Numbered from the stretch's first letter, positions 8,613 through 16,243 are shown. The stretch: DNA of 38,355 nt from Blastocatellia bacterium (GCA_026985075.1 JALSQX010000065.1:1-38355), one strand, 5' to 3'. Program-made: numbers and translations. Notes: a model not told the origin generated them from the sequence alone.

Positions 8613-9003
8613 TGACTCGCGTCGCATTCACTCTCGTCCGCCGAATGACGTTTCCTAGGAAAGAAGATGATCAGACTCGGCAGACATAAAACCCTTCGGT
8701 TCGGATGCTGTAATGCTTAGCGCAGGTGGCCGGCCGGATGTGATTGAGGAACTCTGATTGCTCACGAAGTATTTCAGGCATATAATTTAGTCTTGCTGTA
8801 AGTCCAATGGTGATTGATAGATATGTTCACCCCACTTTGAATAAAAGCGCGGCCTTTCCCGGTCGTGTATGATTAAATGCTTAGGTAGATCGCAAAGACA
8901 ATGATTGCCTGACGAGATGCTCCACCTGACGGCTACTCCGCTGCGCTCCATAGCAGTGGGTGAGCTTAGTCGTTGAGGAGGAAGAAGACGCTGCTGATAG
9001 AGT

Positions 9004-9330
9004 GTGAGTGACACGTTGCAAAGAATCAAAGAGCTGGCTCGGAGGAAGGTGATTCGGATTTCCGAGCACGGTTACGATGAATTGTCGCATGATGGCCTCA
9101 CGGCAAAAGGGATTGTGGAGGGGGTTCCCGGTGCAATATTGGTTGAGGATTACCCGGATTATCCCAAAGGCGCTTGTGTTCTCGTTTTGCAACGAGATAA
9201 GGAAGGTCGTCCAGTGCATGTGGTTCGGGGAATTCCAAAAGGTCAGAGCCAACCCGCCTTGGTCACCGCATACCGCCCTGATCCCAATCTGTGGGATGAA
9301 ACATTTACGAGGAGGAAGGAAAAGAAATGA
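9004..9330 (+). CDS. DUF4258 domain protein, 108 aa (possible toxin of a two-gene module)
   Basis: GTG start, with an AGGAGGAAG stretch some 25 bases upstream. The protein has the DUF4258 pattern: an N-terminal helix (TLQRIKELARRKVIRISEHG), the ISEHGYDEL motif (residues 18-26), VEDYPDYPKGACVLVLQ and a final HVVRGIPKG-x-ALVTAYRPDP segment. DUF4258 belongs to the small RelE/BrnT-like beta-sheet proteins found both alone and in toxin-antitoxin-like pairs. The next gene overlaps its stop by four bases (ATGA), so the two are translationally coupled. Toxicity is an inference from fold and organisation; the key RNase residues of RelE are not obvious. Confidence 0.8.
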   Translation: MSDTLQRIKELARRKVIRISEHGYDELSHDGLTAKGIVEGVPGAILVEDYPDYPKGACVLVLQRDKEGRPVHVVRGIPKGQSQPALVTAYRPDPNLWDETFTRRKEKK

Positions 9331-9542
9331 TGACGAAGCGAAAGACAAAATTCATCCATAAGGGTAAGTATGTGGCTGAGGTGGATGTCGAGCTCATCGT
9401 GGATGAAACTGAATGGTCACCGTACTTGTCTCTAGAAGAGGCGTACAAGTTAGATAAGATCAAGGATGCTTTGAGAAGGGGAGATCTCAAAGCCGCGGCC
9501 AAATTAGCCAAGGTATATGAACTGCATCCGATTACTATGTGA
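9327..9542 (+). CDS. small partner of the DUF4258 protein, 71 aa
   Basis: Begins inside the stop of the DUF4258 gene (ATGA overlap). The product is a short alpha/beta protein: a basic start (MTKRKTKFIHKGKYVAEVDV), a strand VELIVDE, then helices SLEEAYKLDKIKDALRRGDL and KAAAKLAKVYEL. I know proteins like this only as uncharacterised companions of DUF4258 genes. The layout fits an antitoxin or chaperone-like partner. No DNA-binding motif such as ribbon-helix-helix or helix-turn-helix is clear, so autoregulation is uncertain. Confidence 0.72.
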   Translation: MMTKRKTKFIHKGKYVAEVDVELIVDETEWSPYLSLEEAYKLDKIKDALRRGDLKAAAKLAKVYELHPITM

Positions 9543-9749
9543 AGTGGTAATCGTCCTGTAACTTTGCTACCCTGGGCGCGGATGGACGCTGCAGCATGCT
9601 TATAGCATCCAAGTCTATGCTCATTAACGAAAAAGCCTGGAAAATAAAGCTTCATTTCGACAAGTTGAAGGCCACTTATTGTCGTATCGAAGGGAACGCC
9701 ATAATCTCAGCGGCAGAGATAAAAACCAGAATTCGTTTGAGGATTAGAA

Positions 9750-10466
9750 ATGCCTGGCGATGAACATAAGCTACATGGGATAATCTCGCGCCTGCGTCGG
9801 AGAGCTTATGCGCTTCCATTGGTGAAGTCGCTTCTTCGCAAACTACTTAACCCGCGCCTACTTGAGGATGTCTCTCTGATCGTGCGCGCTGGTGAAAAAG
9901 TCATCGTCATCCGTGAGCCATTTATGCGTGATATGAGATGGAAGGGAGTCAATGGCTTTTCCACGACGTTCAAGGCATTGTCAGCCCATGAGCGGTTGTA
10001 CAGGTTGTGCCGTGCGTACCTTGAGGCGGCCATGACTCTGTGCGAACGAGCTGGAGAAGCAGGACCCCGACTCGAATGGCCACAGGCGAGCGTCGTCTGC
10101 TACTGTCTGTATCATGCAACGGAACTCTTCCTGAAAGCCTGCATCCTCACTACCGGATGCGAGCCCCCTAAGGTGCACGATGTCCCTCAACTTCTACAGC
10201 GATACCTGGAGCTTTTCCCAGCGCCGGAGTTCTCCTTTGAAGTCCCCACCCGCTGGAATCGTTCGGCCCAGGAGATTAATGAGATGTGGGGAGTCGAGGT
10301 CATTCCTCCTGGAGTTGATCGAACACCAGATCAGCTTTACCGGTATGGAATGGACAAGAGAGGAGCTCCTCCCACAGGTGTCCAGCAGTTCGTTCCAGGC
10401 CTTGAATTCAACTACATGAAGTATCTGGAGGAACGATGGACCGCGATCTGGGCAGCCATTCGTTAA
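9750..10466 (+). CDS. HEPN-like domain protein, 238 aa
   Basis: ATG at 9750 after a weak GAGGA site. The first 70 residues are basic and unassigned. Residues about 80-155 form a helical domain typical of HEPN proteins: long helices around ERLYRLCRAYLEAAMTL, then CYCLYHATELFLKACIL (118-133) and the helix-capping VHDVPQLLQRYLELF. The Y-H-x-x-E-L-x-L-K core and the following H-D-x-x-x-L motif are characteristic. The catalytic R-x4-6-H motif of HEPN RNases is not evident, so it may be a binding or scaffold member, as in nucleotidyltransferase-associated HEPN proteins. It is followed 28 bp later by a GIY-YIG-like gene; the pair and the next gene look like one plus-strand unit. Confidence 0.65.
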   Translation: MPGDEHKLHGIISRLRRRAYALPLVKSLLRKLLNPRLLEDVSLIVRAGEKVIVIREPFMRDMRWKGVNGFSTTFKALSAHERLYRLCRAYLEAAMTLCERAGEAGPRLEWPQASVVCYCLYHATELFLKACILTTGCEPPKVHDVPQLLQRYLELFPAPEFSFEVPTRWNRSAQEINEMWGVEVIPPGVDRTPDQLYRYGMDKRGAPPTGVQQFVPGLEFNYMKYLEERWTAIWAAIR

Positions 10467-10493
10467 ACCGATTATTATGGAGTCATATGTCCA

Positions 10494-10994
10494 ATGAGAA
10501 TGCTCACGTCCATATCTGAGCTACCAAATGTACCCGCTGTTTATGCGCTCTATGGAGGACGTGGGCCAGGGGTGTACGTGGCATATGTAGGCATAACCGA
10601 TGCGCTTCAACGTCGTATCATCCAACATCTTGTCGCCCGTGATAGCAGCATTACTGTGGGTACCTCTGCGGTGGGGTTGAATCCCGATTACGTGACCGAG
10701 GTGCGGTGGTGGGAGCATCCTGAATTCAAAGAGCGCTCGGTTCTGGAGGCTGCCGAACTGGTGGCTTTCGATATGCTCGATCCTGCCTTACGCAGCAGGA
10801 GCAATATACGCCGACAAGCAAGACAGTTATACGCCGATGAAGAGTTTAGACAGAAAATGCGTTCTCTTCTTGCTGGCGAGCCAGCGGGACGATTATGCAT
10901 TCTTACGCTCCAAGATGCTATTGAGAAGATCGCGGAGATTGAGAAACGTTTGCAAGCTCTCGAAAAACGACTGGCGGAAAATCGACGGCTTTGA
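10494..10994 (+). CDS. GIY-YIG-like nuclease domain protein with C-terminal coiled coil, 166 aa
   Basis: GGAG lies ten bases before the ATG at 10494. The N-terminal module resembles GIY-YIG: VYALYGG (16-22) and YVAYVGIT (28-35) stand for the two three-residue strands, followed by LQRRIIQHL with the usual Arg and His (about 39-46). A later LEAAELVAFD segment could give the metal-binding Glu, and RSRSN the Asn region. The C-terminus (from about residue 140) is a strongly amphipathic IEKIAEIEKRLQALEKRL coiled coil, suggesting dimers or partner binding. Such domains occur in homing, repair and defence nucleases. Its position between HEPN-like and uracil-glycosylase-like genes hints at nucleic-acid metabolism or defence, but no complete known system is recognised. 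Confidence 0.65.
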   Translation: MRMLTSISELPNVPAVYALYGGRGPGVYVAYVGITDALQRRIIQHLVARDSSITVGTSAVGLNPDYVTEVRWWEHPEFKERSVLEAAELVAFDMLDPALRSRSNIRRQARQLYADEEFRQKMRSLLAGEPAGRLCILTLQDAIEKIAEIEKRLQALEKRLAENRRL

Positions 10995-11087
10995 TGACGC
11001 TCTCCGGAGCAACGAACACCCCGCACACTGACTGCAATTGGCATGCTTGCGGCTGACTGAACCCGGCCATCAGTTCAGAACCTACGA

Positions 11088-11855
11088 ATGCGAACAAGCA
11101 TCCTGGCGATGATGAGTGAACTATTCGGGATATTTGCTTCATACATTGCTGCGCTCCCGACCCGCGATATACTGACCAAAGACGACTTGCTGGTCTCCAC
11201 ATTTTTGCTGCACAAAGAGAAAGAAATCGAGATCTACTATGCGCCCTTTGATTACGTGAATGAAGAAGCGAAGATCATCTTGATGGGGATTACGCCGGGT
11301 TGGACGCAAATGGAGATTGCCTATCGTTGTGCTCAGCAGGGATTACAACGAGGAATGGACCCCAGCGAAATTTGCGCCTATGCCAAGCGCCAGGCCAGTT
11401 TCGCCGGTTCCATGCGAAAGAATCTCATCGAGATGCTAGACGGAGTAGAGCTTCCCAAAGCTCTAGGTATCGCGTCGAGTGCGCTGCTTTTCAGCGAGCA
11501 TCGAGATTTGCTGCATACAACATCTGCCATTCGTTATCCGGTCTTTGTGGGCGGGCGGAACTACACTGGTCATAAACCTCATTTACTGAAGACACCGGTA
11601 CTTCGCGGATACGTGAGAGAAGTCCTGGCCGAAGAACTGAAACGCACCGGCAGTGCGCTCATCATCCCTCTCGGCAAAAGCGTGTCTGCGGCTCTGCAGA
11701 TGTTGATCGATGAGGGACTGCTGATTTCCGATCGCTGCTTACTGGAATTTCCCCATCCATCGGGAGCAAATGGGCATCGCGTGAGGCAGTATGCGAATAG
11801 GCAAGCTGGGTTCAAAAGCATAGTCAGGGCCTGGTTCGAGCGGCAGACGGATTAA
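11088..11855 (+). CDS. uracil-DNA glycosylase-like superfamily protein, 255 aa
   Basis: Shows the alternating-strand pattern of the UDG superfamily. IILMGITPGWTQ (64-74) corresponds to the motif I loop G-x-x-P-G, ALIIPLGKSVSAAL (190-203) to the central strand and helix, and EFPHPSGANGHR (220-231) to motif II, normally H-P-S-x-x. The motif I polar residue that activates water in UDGs is not at its usual place, so substrate and activity are open; many such proteins remain uncharacterised. The start is ambiguous: Met1 (11088), Met8 or Met9 could each begin translation and none has a strong ribosome-binding site. It is the last intact gene of the plus-strand group 9.0-11.9 kb; an IS5 transposase fragment follows in the opposite direction. 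Confidence 0.62.
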   Translation: MRTSILAMMSELFGIFASYIAALPTRDILTKDDLLVSTFLLHKEKEIEIYYAPFDYVNEEAKIILMGITPGWTQMEIAYRCAQQGLQRGMDPSEICAYAKRQASFAGSMRKNLIEMLDGVELPKALGIASSALLFSEHRDLLHTTSAIRYPVFVGGRNYTGHKPHLLKTPVLRGYVREVLAEELKRTGSALIIPLGKSVSAALQMLIDEGLLISDRCLLEFPHPSGANGHRVRQYANRQAGFKSIVRAWFERQTD

Positions 11856-11908
11856 CCGGCGCTTCCTGCCGAGCGCCGCTCTGTTGCGCTTCTGTTCTGG
11901 GAGCACTT

Positions 11909-12045
11909 TCATGACTCTCTCAGAGTGATGAGCGGGCAGGCGACATGAAGGAAGACTCGATACATGGTGATGTCCCGATCCCAATGGACAACCAAGCGGC
12001 GGAAACGGCCCAACTAAGCGAAGGTCCATTCAACCTTCCAGAGAT
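11909..12045 (-). mobile_element. IS5-family transposase, C-terminal fragment
   Basis: The minus strand reads WKVEWTFA-stop-LGRFRRLVV, then HWDRDITMYRVFLHVACPL and ITLRES before the stop at 11909. This matches the end of IS5-type transposases (consensus W-x-V-E-R-T-F-A-W-L-x-R-x-R-R-L, later Y-x-A-F-x-H-I-A-x-x-L-I). A Trp codon has become TAG and everything upstream, including the DDE residues apart from the final Glu region, is missing. It is a dead fragment with no recognisable terminal inverted repeats. Confidence 0.7.
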
Positions 12046-12091
12046 CGTTTCAAAACCTCCTCTAGTTTGTGGTGGACTGGAGGCGTGGCCT

Positions 12092-12288
12092 GGAGACATT
12101 TAAGGATGGTGGTGCAAACGGCAGGTTTGCAAGTATGGGGCATGTTGAAGGTGCTGCTCGAGGCTAAAGAGGCGGGATTAACCGAGCGATTGGTTCCTTA
12201 TGTGGAACGGCTTGTAAAAGCGGGGATGTGGCTTTCAAAAGATGTGAAACGGCGGATCTTACGGCTGGCGGGAGAAGAGACCTCCTAA
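12092..12288 (+). pseudogene. DUF3368-type PIN-associated protein, C-terminal remnant
   Basis: From about 12103 the plus strand encodes VQTAGLQVWGMLKVLLEAKE, then AGLTERLVPYVERLVKAGMW and LSKDVKRRILRLAGEE. This is the typical end of DUF3368 proteins, PIN-domain-like toxins usually paired with a UPF0175-type antitoxin (consensus G-L-x-V-x-G-T-L-x-x-L-L-x-A-K, then a G-x-x-L-S-x-x-x-x-x-x-x-L-x-L-A-G-E tail). The N-terminal catalytic Asp-rich half is missing and the upstream frame contains a stop (TAA at about 12101), so it is a truncated copy. A short ORF from 12067 could be translated but would lack the active site. Confidence 0.6.
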
Positions 12289-12325
12289 TGAGTAGTGGGA
12301 CTCGCTCTACTCCGCTCGCCGCTCT

Positions 12326-12500
12326 GATAAGCGGCGCGCCGCTCGATCCGCGTGAGAGATCCCATTGGGCAGCCCGTCGCCGCGGCACCTCTCTGTTCAG
12401 TGAAGCCGATCCCAACTCCGTCGGCCTCGCTCCCTGGGTTGAGGGAAACACACGTTCCACGCATCTCCACCTCGAGTCGGGGTGCCGCATATCTGACATG
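12326..12500. repeat. dispersed ~180-bp repeat, copy A
   Basis: Aligns by eye over its length with 23204-23393. Both begin ATAAGCGGCGCGCC, pass through TGAAGCCGA or GGAAGCCGA followed by a CCCA-x-CT block and a GGC-x-TCGC-x-CCC block, then a TCTCCACCTC box, and end near TATCT. No conserved reading frame links the copies; translated minus-strand frames share only a short LGSASL-containing stretch. The first bases match the right half of the attC-like sites at 23150 and 24237, so the repeat may start at a former cassette boundary. Confidence 0.6.
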
Positions 12501-12608
12501 TTGTTCAGCCGCTGACAATGATGTCTCCGAGGGACATGGCGCTCCTGGAGGCGTTTATGAGCGGCGACGCGCCTCAATCCAACGTCTACGCATGACACAT
12601 AGGGGGGC

Positions 12609-13781
12609 ATGGAGATGAGCGAACCCCGGGGAGCGGAACAAGCGAGAACGCCAGTCAATCGACGAAGCGGTCAGGCGTATATCCTGTTCGGTGTGAGCTG
12701 GCTCCTGGTATTGTCGATCGGATCTGTACTGCAACTGATCTCGATCCCCGTCGGACTGGCGATCACCGAAGTCGTCCTGATCCTGTTACCGGCGGTCCTG
12801 TTCGTTCGCCGGAAGCGACTGCCCGTCATGGAGGCCCTCGGATGGCGCGCGGTATCCCCCATCACGGCGGCGCTGAGCATCGCCGTGGGGATGACTGCTT
12901 GGGGCGTGGCGGCGGGGATTGGGGAGCTGTTGCGGCCCGTACTGGGAGAACCACCGCGCATCAGCGGGCTGGAACCACGGACGTTGCCCCAACTATTGGT
13001 GATACTCGTCTGTGGGGCTTTCCTGGCCGGAATCTGCGAAGAAACGCTTTTCCGCGGTGCGATTCAGGGCCTCCTCGGGCGAAAGGGCGCGCGTCAGGCG
13101 GTGTTGATCACGGCGTTTCTCTTTGCCATCTACCACGCCAATCCGTGGATTTTCCTGCCGGCACTGTTTCTTGGGGTGGTGTTTGGAACGCTCGTCATCC
13201 GCACCGCTTCGACGGTTCCGGCAATGCTCGCCCACATGGCGAACAACATAATGGCATTCAGCGTGTCGTACCTGTATCACGACCCGCCCGACTCGGCGGT
13301 TCACGTGCTCATGGCTCTTGCTGCCGTGGCGTTCTGTGCGGCATTCCCGATCTTTTGGGCACGCACGCGCAGAACCGAACCGCCCGAACCCCTTCTGGCC
13401 ACCGTGCCAGCCGGGGTATCTCGGCCATTCCTCTGGGTTGCTGGTTTTGTCGGCGGAACCGTGGTGTTGCTCGTCATTTCCGGGATCATTGTGGCAGTCG
13501 CGCTGGTGGATATTTATCCGGTGCCCAGTGATGCGCTGGAACCCCACGTCCAACGCGGGGAGCGGCTCGTCGTGCTCAAGAGCGACAGCCTGGATTTCGG
13601 GCCGGGAGACATCGTGGCGTACCACCGCGATGGCGAGACGGTTCTGCGGAGCATATCCCGTATCGAGGGTGACAGCGTTTGGATTTCGGAAGGAGCGTCC
13701 GAGCGAGAACTCGCGCGAGAGGAGATCATCGGCAAAGTGGTCTACATCATCAAGAACAGCAAATCGCCCGAGCAGGAATAA
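12609..13781 (+). CDS. CPBP intramembrane protease fused to a nucleophile-less signal-peptidase-like domain, 390 aa
   Basis: ATG at 12609 behind a GGGGGG site (an in-frame ATG six bases later is possible). Residues 20-250 are a multi-pass CPBP (Abi/CAAX-like) protease with all motifs intact: ICEETLFRG (Glu144, Glu145, Arg149), His176 (IYHANPW) and LAHMANN (His209, Asn212/213). After a linker, a further membrane segment (276-300) leads into an extracytoplasmic-type beta domain. YPVPSDALEP (303-312) lines up with the signal peptidase I box P-S-x-S-M-x-P, FGPGDIVAY (330-338) with G-D-I-V-x-F, and LRSISRI (346-352) with the Lys box. The nucleophile Ser position is Ala309 and the general-base Lys is not present, so the second domain should be inactive. 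Plausible roles are substrate capture or regulation of the CPBP domain. A plus-strand GGCT-like gene follows after 157 bp. Confidence 0.82.
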   Translation: MEMSEPRGAEQARTPVNRRSGQAYILFGVSWLLVLSIGSVLQLISIPVGLAITEVVLILLPAVLFVRRKRLPVMEALGWRAVSPITAALSIAVGMTAWGVAAGIGELLRPVLGEPPRISGLEPRTLPQLLVILVCGAFLAGICEETLFRGAIQGLLGRKGARQAVLITAFLFAIYHANPWIFLPALFLGVVFGTLVIRTASTVPAMLAHMANNIMAFSVSYLYHDPPDSAVHVLMALAAVAFCAAFPIFWARTRRTEPPEPLLATVPAGVSRPFLWVAGFVGGTVVLLVISGIIVAVALVDIYPVPSDALEPHVQRGERLVVLKSDSLDFGPGDIVAYHRDGETVLRSISRIEGDSVWISEGASERELAREEIIGKVVYIIKNSKSPEQE

Positions 13782-13938
13782 CAGCCCGGGGACCGCGCCG
13801 TGCAGAGAGTGGCACTCGACCTTGGCCATCGAGAGAAAGACAATCGAGCAGGAAGCGGACAATCAGCCTGACCACGGCTTGGAGCAAACGCAGTTTCTGC
13901 GCCGCTCAATCAACTATGAGCTACTGGAGGATATCCAC

Positions 13939-14511
13939 ATGAAAATCGCCATCCTTGGTTGGGGGTCCCTCCTATGGGACAACCGCCCGGACTTTGATCA
14001 GTGGCACGAGGTTTGGCAATCTGATGGACCAACGCTCAAGATCGAGTTTTCCCGCATCTCAACTTCGCGCTCCGGCGCCCTCACATTGGTCATCGATGAG
14101 AAGCACGGGACTCCTACTACTGTGGCATGGTGCCTCAGCAAGCGCGTTAATCCGGATGATGCCGTATGTGATCTTCGATGTCGTGAAGGTACGACTTTAA
14201 AAAACATCGGGCGGATCGACGTTGCTCAACAAGCGGAGCGACAAGATTTCTCCACAACTCATGACACAATTGTATCCTGGGCTCGGGAAAAAGGACTTGA
14301 CGTTGTGATTTGGACGGCTTTGAAGAGTAACTTCCAGGAAAAGACGAAGCGCCCGTTCTCGGTGGAGGCCGCACTGTCTCATCTCAGAGCTTTAACGGCC
14401 GAAGGCAAGGCTAAGGCGGCGGAATATATCCGGCGTGCCCCTAGCTTCGTGCAGACACCCTTACGTACCGCAGTGGAGAAGGAGTCTTGGTTCTCGAAGG
14501 CCTGTGGCTAA
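13939..14511 (+). CDS. gamma-glutamylcyclotransferase-like fold protein, 190 aa
   Basis: The ATG at 13939 lies after a GGAGG site. The product opens MKIAILGWGSLLWD: the first strand and G-x-G-S-L loop that start GGCT/BtrG-like proteins, where this loop binds the gamma-glutamyl substrate. Further features (SRSGALTLVID about 46-56, then GTPTTVAWCLS) fit the alternating strands of the same fold. The catalytic Glu of GGCTs is not confidently placed, and the second half (from about residue 110) is helical and unassigned. Cytoplasmic, function uncertain. The frame is open far upstream through the preceding protease gene, but the ribosome-binding site and family start choose 13939. Confidence 0.68.
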   Translation: MKIAILGWGSLLWDNRPDFDQWHEVWQSDGPTLKIEFSRISTSRSGALTLVIDEKHGTPTTVAWCLSKRVNPDDAVCDLRCREGTTLKNIGRIDVAQQAERQDFSTTHDTIVSWAREKGLDVVIWTALKSNFQEKTKRPFSVEAALSHLRALTAEGKAKAAEYIRRAPSFVQTPLRTAVEKESWFSKACG

Positions 14512-14603
14512 TCCCGCACTGGAGCGCATGCGCATCGCACTGTTCGGTCGACGTGTGAGATTTTCACTAGCAGTTAGTGTTGAAGTGCCGCCTCTCACTC
14601 CAT

Positions 14604-14655
14604 GAAGTCAAGCTGGGTCTCGTTAGCTTCGCCCCTTTGGTTGAGGCGAGACTCA
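14604..14655. repeat. possible partial copy C of the dispersed repeat
   Basis: Contains GAAGTCAAGCTGGG, then TTAGCTTCGCCCCTTTGG and TTGAGGCGAGAC, resembling the middle of copies A and B (GAAGCC..., TTCGCCCCCTTGG, TTGAGG). It is short and diverged and is recorded only as a possible third copy. It lies directly upstream of the REP-like pair at 14671. Confidence 0.35.
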
Positions 14656-14670
14656 GCGAGCGTGTCCGAA

Positions 14671-14734
14671 GTAGCGCAGGCCTTCCAGCCTGCCATGTGT
14701 CGGCATGTCATGCAGACTCAGATGTCTGCGCCAC
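14671..14734. repeat. pair of REP-like palindromes, copies 3 and 4
   Basis: The first starts GTAGCGCA and has arms GCAGGC/GCCTGC around CTTCCA. The second, in opposite orientation, has arms GCAGAC/GTCTGC around TCAGAT and ends TGCGCCAC, the reverse complement of GTGGCGCA. Head-to-head pairing, a conserved eight-base head and variable arms are typical of REP or BIME-like elements. They lie about 80-140 bp upstream of the epimerase start. Confidence 0.65.
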
Positions 14735-14810
14735 AGGTTTTCGCACAGACTCTTGTCTCGCACCCCATTGGACAAGCTCAGGAGAGCATCAGAAACAAGC
14801 GGAGGACGAT

Positions 14811-15746
14811 ATGAGAGTCTTCATTACCGGTGCAACCGGCGTGCTCGGGCGACGCCTCGTAAAATTATTTTGTGCTCGCGGGGATTCGGTGGTCGGTCTG
14901 GTGCGCAGTCCGGTCGGTGAGCAAACCGTGATCGCTTCAGGTGGCGAGCCTCATCGTGCTGAGCTGTTCGACGCCGGCGCGCTGGCTCGCGGCGCGGAAG
15001 GGTGTGACGTCATCATCCATGCGGCCACCTCTATTCCTGTTAAGACGAGGCCTCGCGCCAGAGACTGGGAGATGAATGACCGGATTCGCCGCGAAGGCAC
15101 AGAAGCACTGGCCACCTGTGCGGCAAAGATGGGGGCAAAGCTTTATTTGCAGCAAAGCGTGATCTGGGTCGCCCGGCCAGCCGACGGTTCGTTTTTCGAC
15201 GAAGATGCCCCCGCGCAGCCGGATCAGCTCTCACGCTCGGCATTCGATGGTGAGAACATCACGCACGAAGCCGGCGAGAAATACGGCTTCAACGTCTCAG
15301 TGCTGCGATGTGGCTGGTTCTACAGCGCGGATGCCGCCCATACGAGATTTTTCGCTGAGAGTCTTCGAGCGCGCCGTTTGCCTGTCATCGGCCACGGAGA
15401 TGCCGTGTGGGCTATTCTTCATCTGGACGATGCCGCCAGCGCCTTTGTGACCGCCGCTGCCGCCCCGTGCAGCGGAATCTGGCATCTCGTGGACGACCAG
15501 GCGGTGAGCGTGCGGGAATTCCTGGATTACTTCGCCGAGCGTCTGGCCGCCCCGCGGCCATGGCAGGTCCCGGCCTGGCTGGCGCGTCTGGTGGCGGGAT
15601 CGTATGCCGTCGATTTCTTCACCACCTCCTCGCGAACTTCAAACGCCCGGGTTCGCCGCGACTTTGGATGGACGCCCCGTTTCCCAACCTTCAGAGAAGG
15701 CATTGATCAGATCGTGGCGAACTGGACGGTCGAGGGAGTCGTATAG
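14811..15746 (+). CDS. NAD(P)-dependent epimerase/dehydratase-family (extended SDR) protein, 311 aa
   Basis: The ATG at 14811 follows GGAGG. The Rossmann start MRVFITGATGVLGRRLV has the G-x-x-G-x-x-G dinucleotide loop at 7-13, and IIHAATSIPV (about 68-77) is the strand-4 loop that borders NAD in extended SDRs. The family's Y-x-x-x-K catalytic pair is not found at its usual distance: after the SVIWV strand comes a DGENITHEAGEKYG helix with no Tyr-Lys spacing. It may be an atypical SDR acting as reductase, isomerase or ligand-binding protein. The C-terminal half (LRCGWFYS, HLDDAASAFV, GIWHLVDD) is standard for the substrate domain. A membrane protein gene follows 20 bp later, suggesting cotranscription. 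Confidence 0.83.
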   Translation: MRVFITGATGVLGRRLVKLFCARGDSVVGLVRSPVGEQTVIASGGEPHRAELFDAGALARGAEGCDVIIHAATSIPVKTRPRARDWEMNDRIRREGTEALATCAAKMGAKLYLQQSVIWVARPADGSFFDEDAPAQPDQLSRSAFDGENITHEAGEKYGFNVSVLRCGWFYSADAAHTRFFAESLRARRLPVIGHGDAVWAILHLDDAASAFVTAAAAPCSGIWHLVDDQAVSVREFLDYFAERLAAPRPWQVPAWLARLVAGSYAVDFFTTSSRTSNARVRRDFGWTPRFPTFREGIDQIVANWTVEGVV

Positions 15747-15766
15747 CGAAAGCACGACCGTGCAAA

Positions 15767-16243
15767 ATGACTGTTGTTACGGCAGTCGTGTGCATCACGG
15801 TGACGGTAGGGATTCACGCCGTCGTGGTCTTTTGGCACGCCTGGGCTCACATGACGCTCGCCGTCAACATGTCATGGCTTCAAAATGCCTTCATCGTATC
15901 GGTCATCATGGCGACTCCGGTCGTTGCGGGAGTGCTGGTGTGGGCGCCGTATCGCCGCACGGGAGCGCTCGCTCTCACCGCATCCATGTTCGGGGCGTTG
16001 ATTTTTGGGGTGTATCACCATTTTCTCGATCCCGGCGTAGACAACATCTCCAGAGTACCGACAGGTGGTTGGGGGATGCTTCTTCGATTGACCGCCATCT
16101 TGCTGGCCATCCTGGAAGGATGGGGGGCATCGTGGGTTGGTGGGGTTTTCGCCCCATCTCGCGGGCTGGGTGAGGCGTGGCGATCCTTCAACGTGAGCGA
16201 AAATACCATTGGTGGTTGGTGGCCGTTCTTTACTGCAGGTTAG
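15767..16243 (+). CDS. multi-pass membrane protein of unknown function, 158 aa (possibly frameshifted)
   Basis: Four hydrophobic segments (about 1-22, 38-60, 68-86 and 103-128) separated by short polar loops describe an inner-membrane protein; no catalytic motif was seen. Its start lacks a good ribosome-binding site, so it may be coupled to the epimerase gene 20 bp upstream. After its stop, another frame continues from about 16229 with a hydrophobic stretch (LLQVSAVLVGMVVTLKF) and a helical tail ending at the TGA at 16344-16346. The original gene may have been longer and suffered a frameshift near 16230; this is a guess from composition. Confidence 0.58.
   Translation: MTVVTAVVCITVTVGIHAVVVFWHAWAHMTLAVNMSWLQNAFIVSVIMATPVVAGVLVWAPYRRTGALALTASMFGALIFGVYHHFLDPGVDNISRVPTGGWGMLLRLTAILLAILEGWGASWVGGVFAPSRGLGEAWRSFNVSENTIGGWWPFFTAG

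Noticed and set aside
8787-9029. Minus-strand open frame ending in a protein-like segment (ERPRFYSKWGEHIYQ)
   Set aside because: Overlaps the start of the DUF4258 gene, has no ribosome-binding site and matches no family; only the end looks protein-like.
12609-13781. C-terminal part of the CPBP fusion as an active signal peptidase
   Set aside because: The nucleophile position is Ala309 and no Lys lies at the base position.
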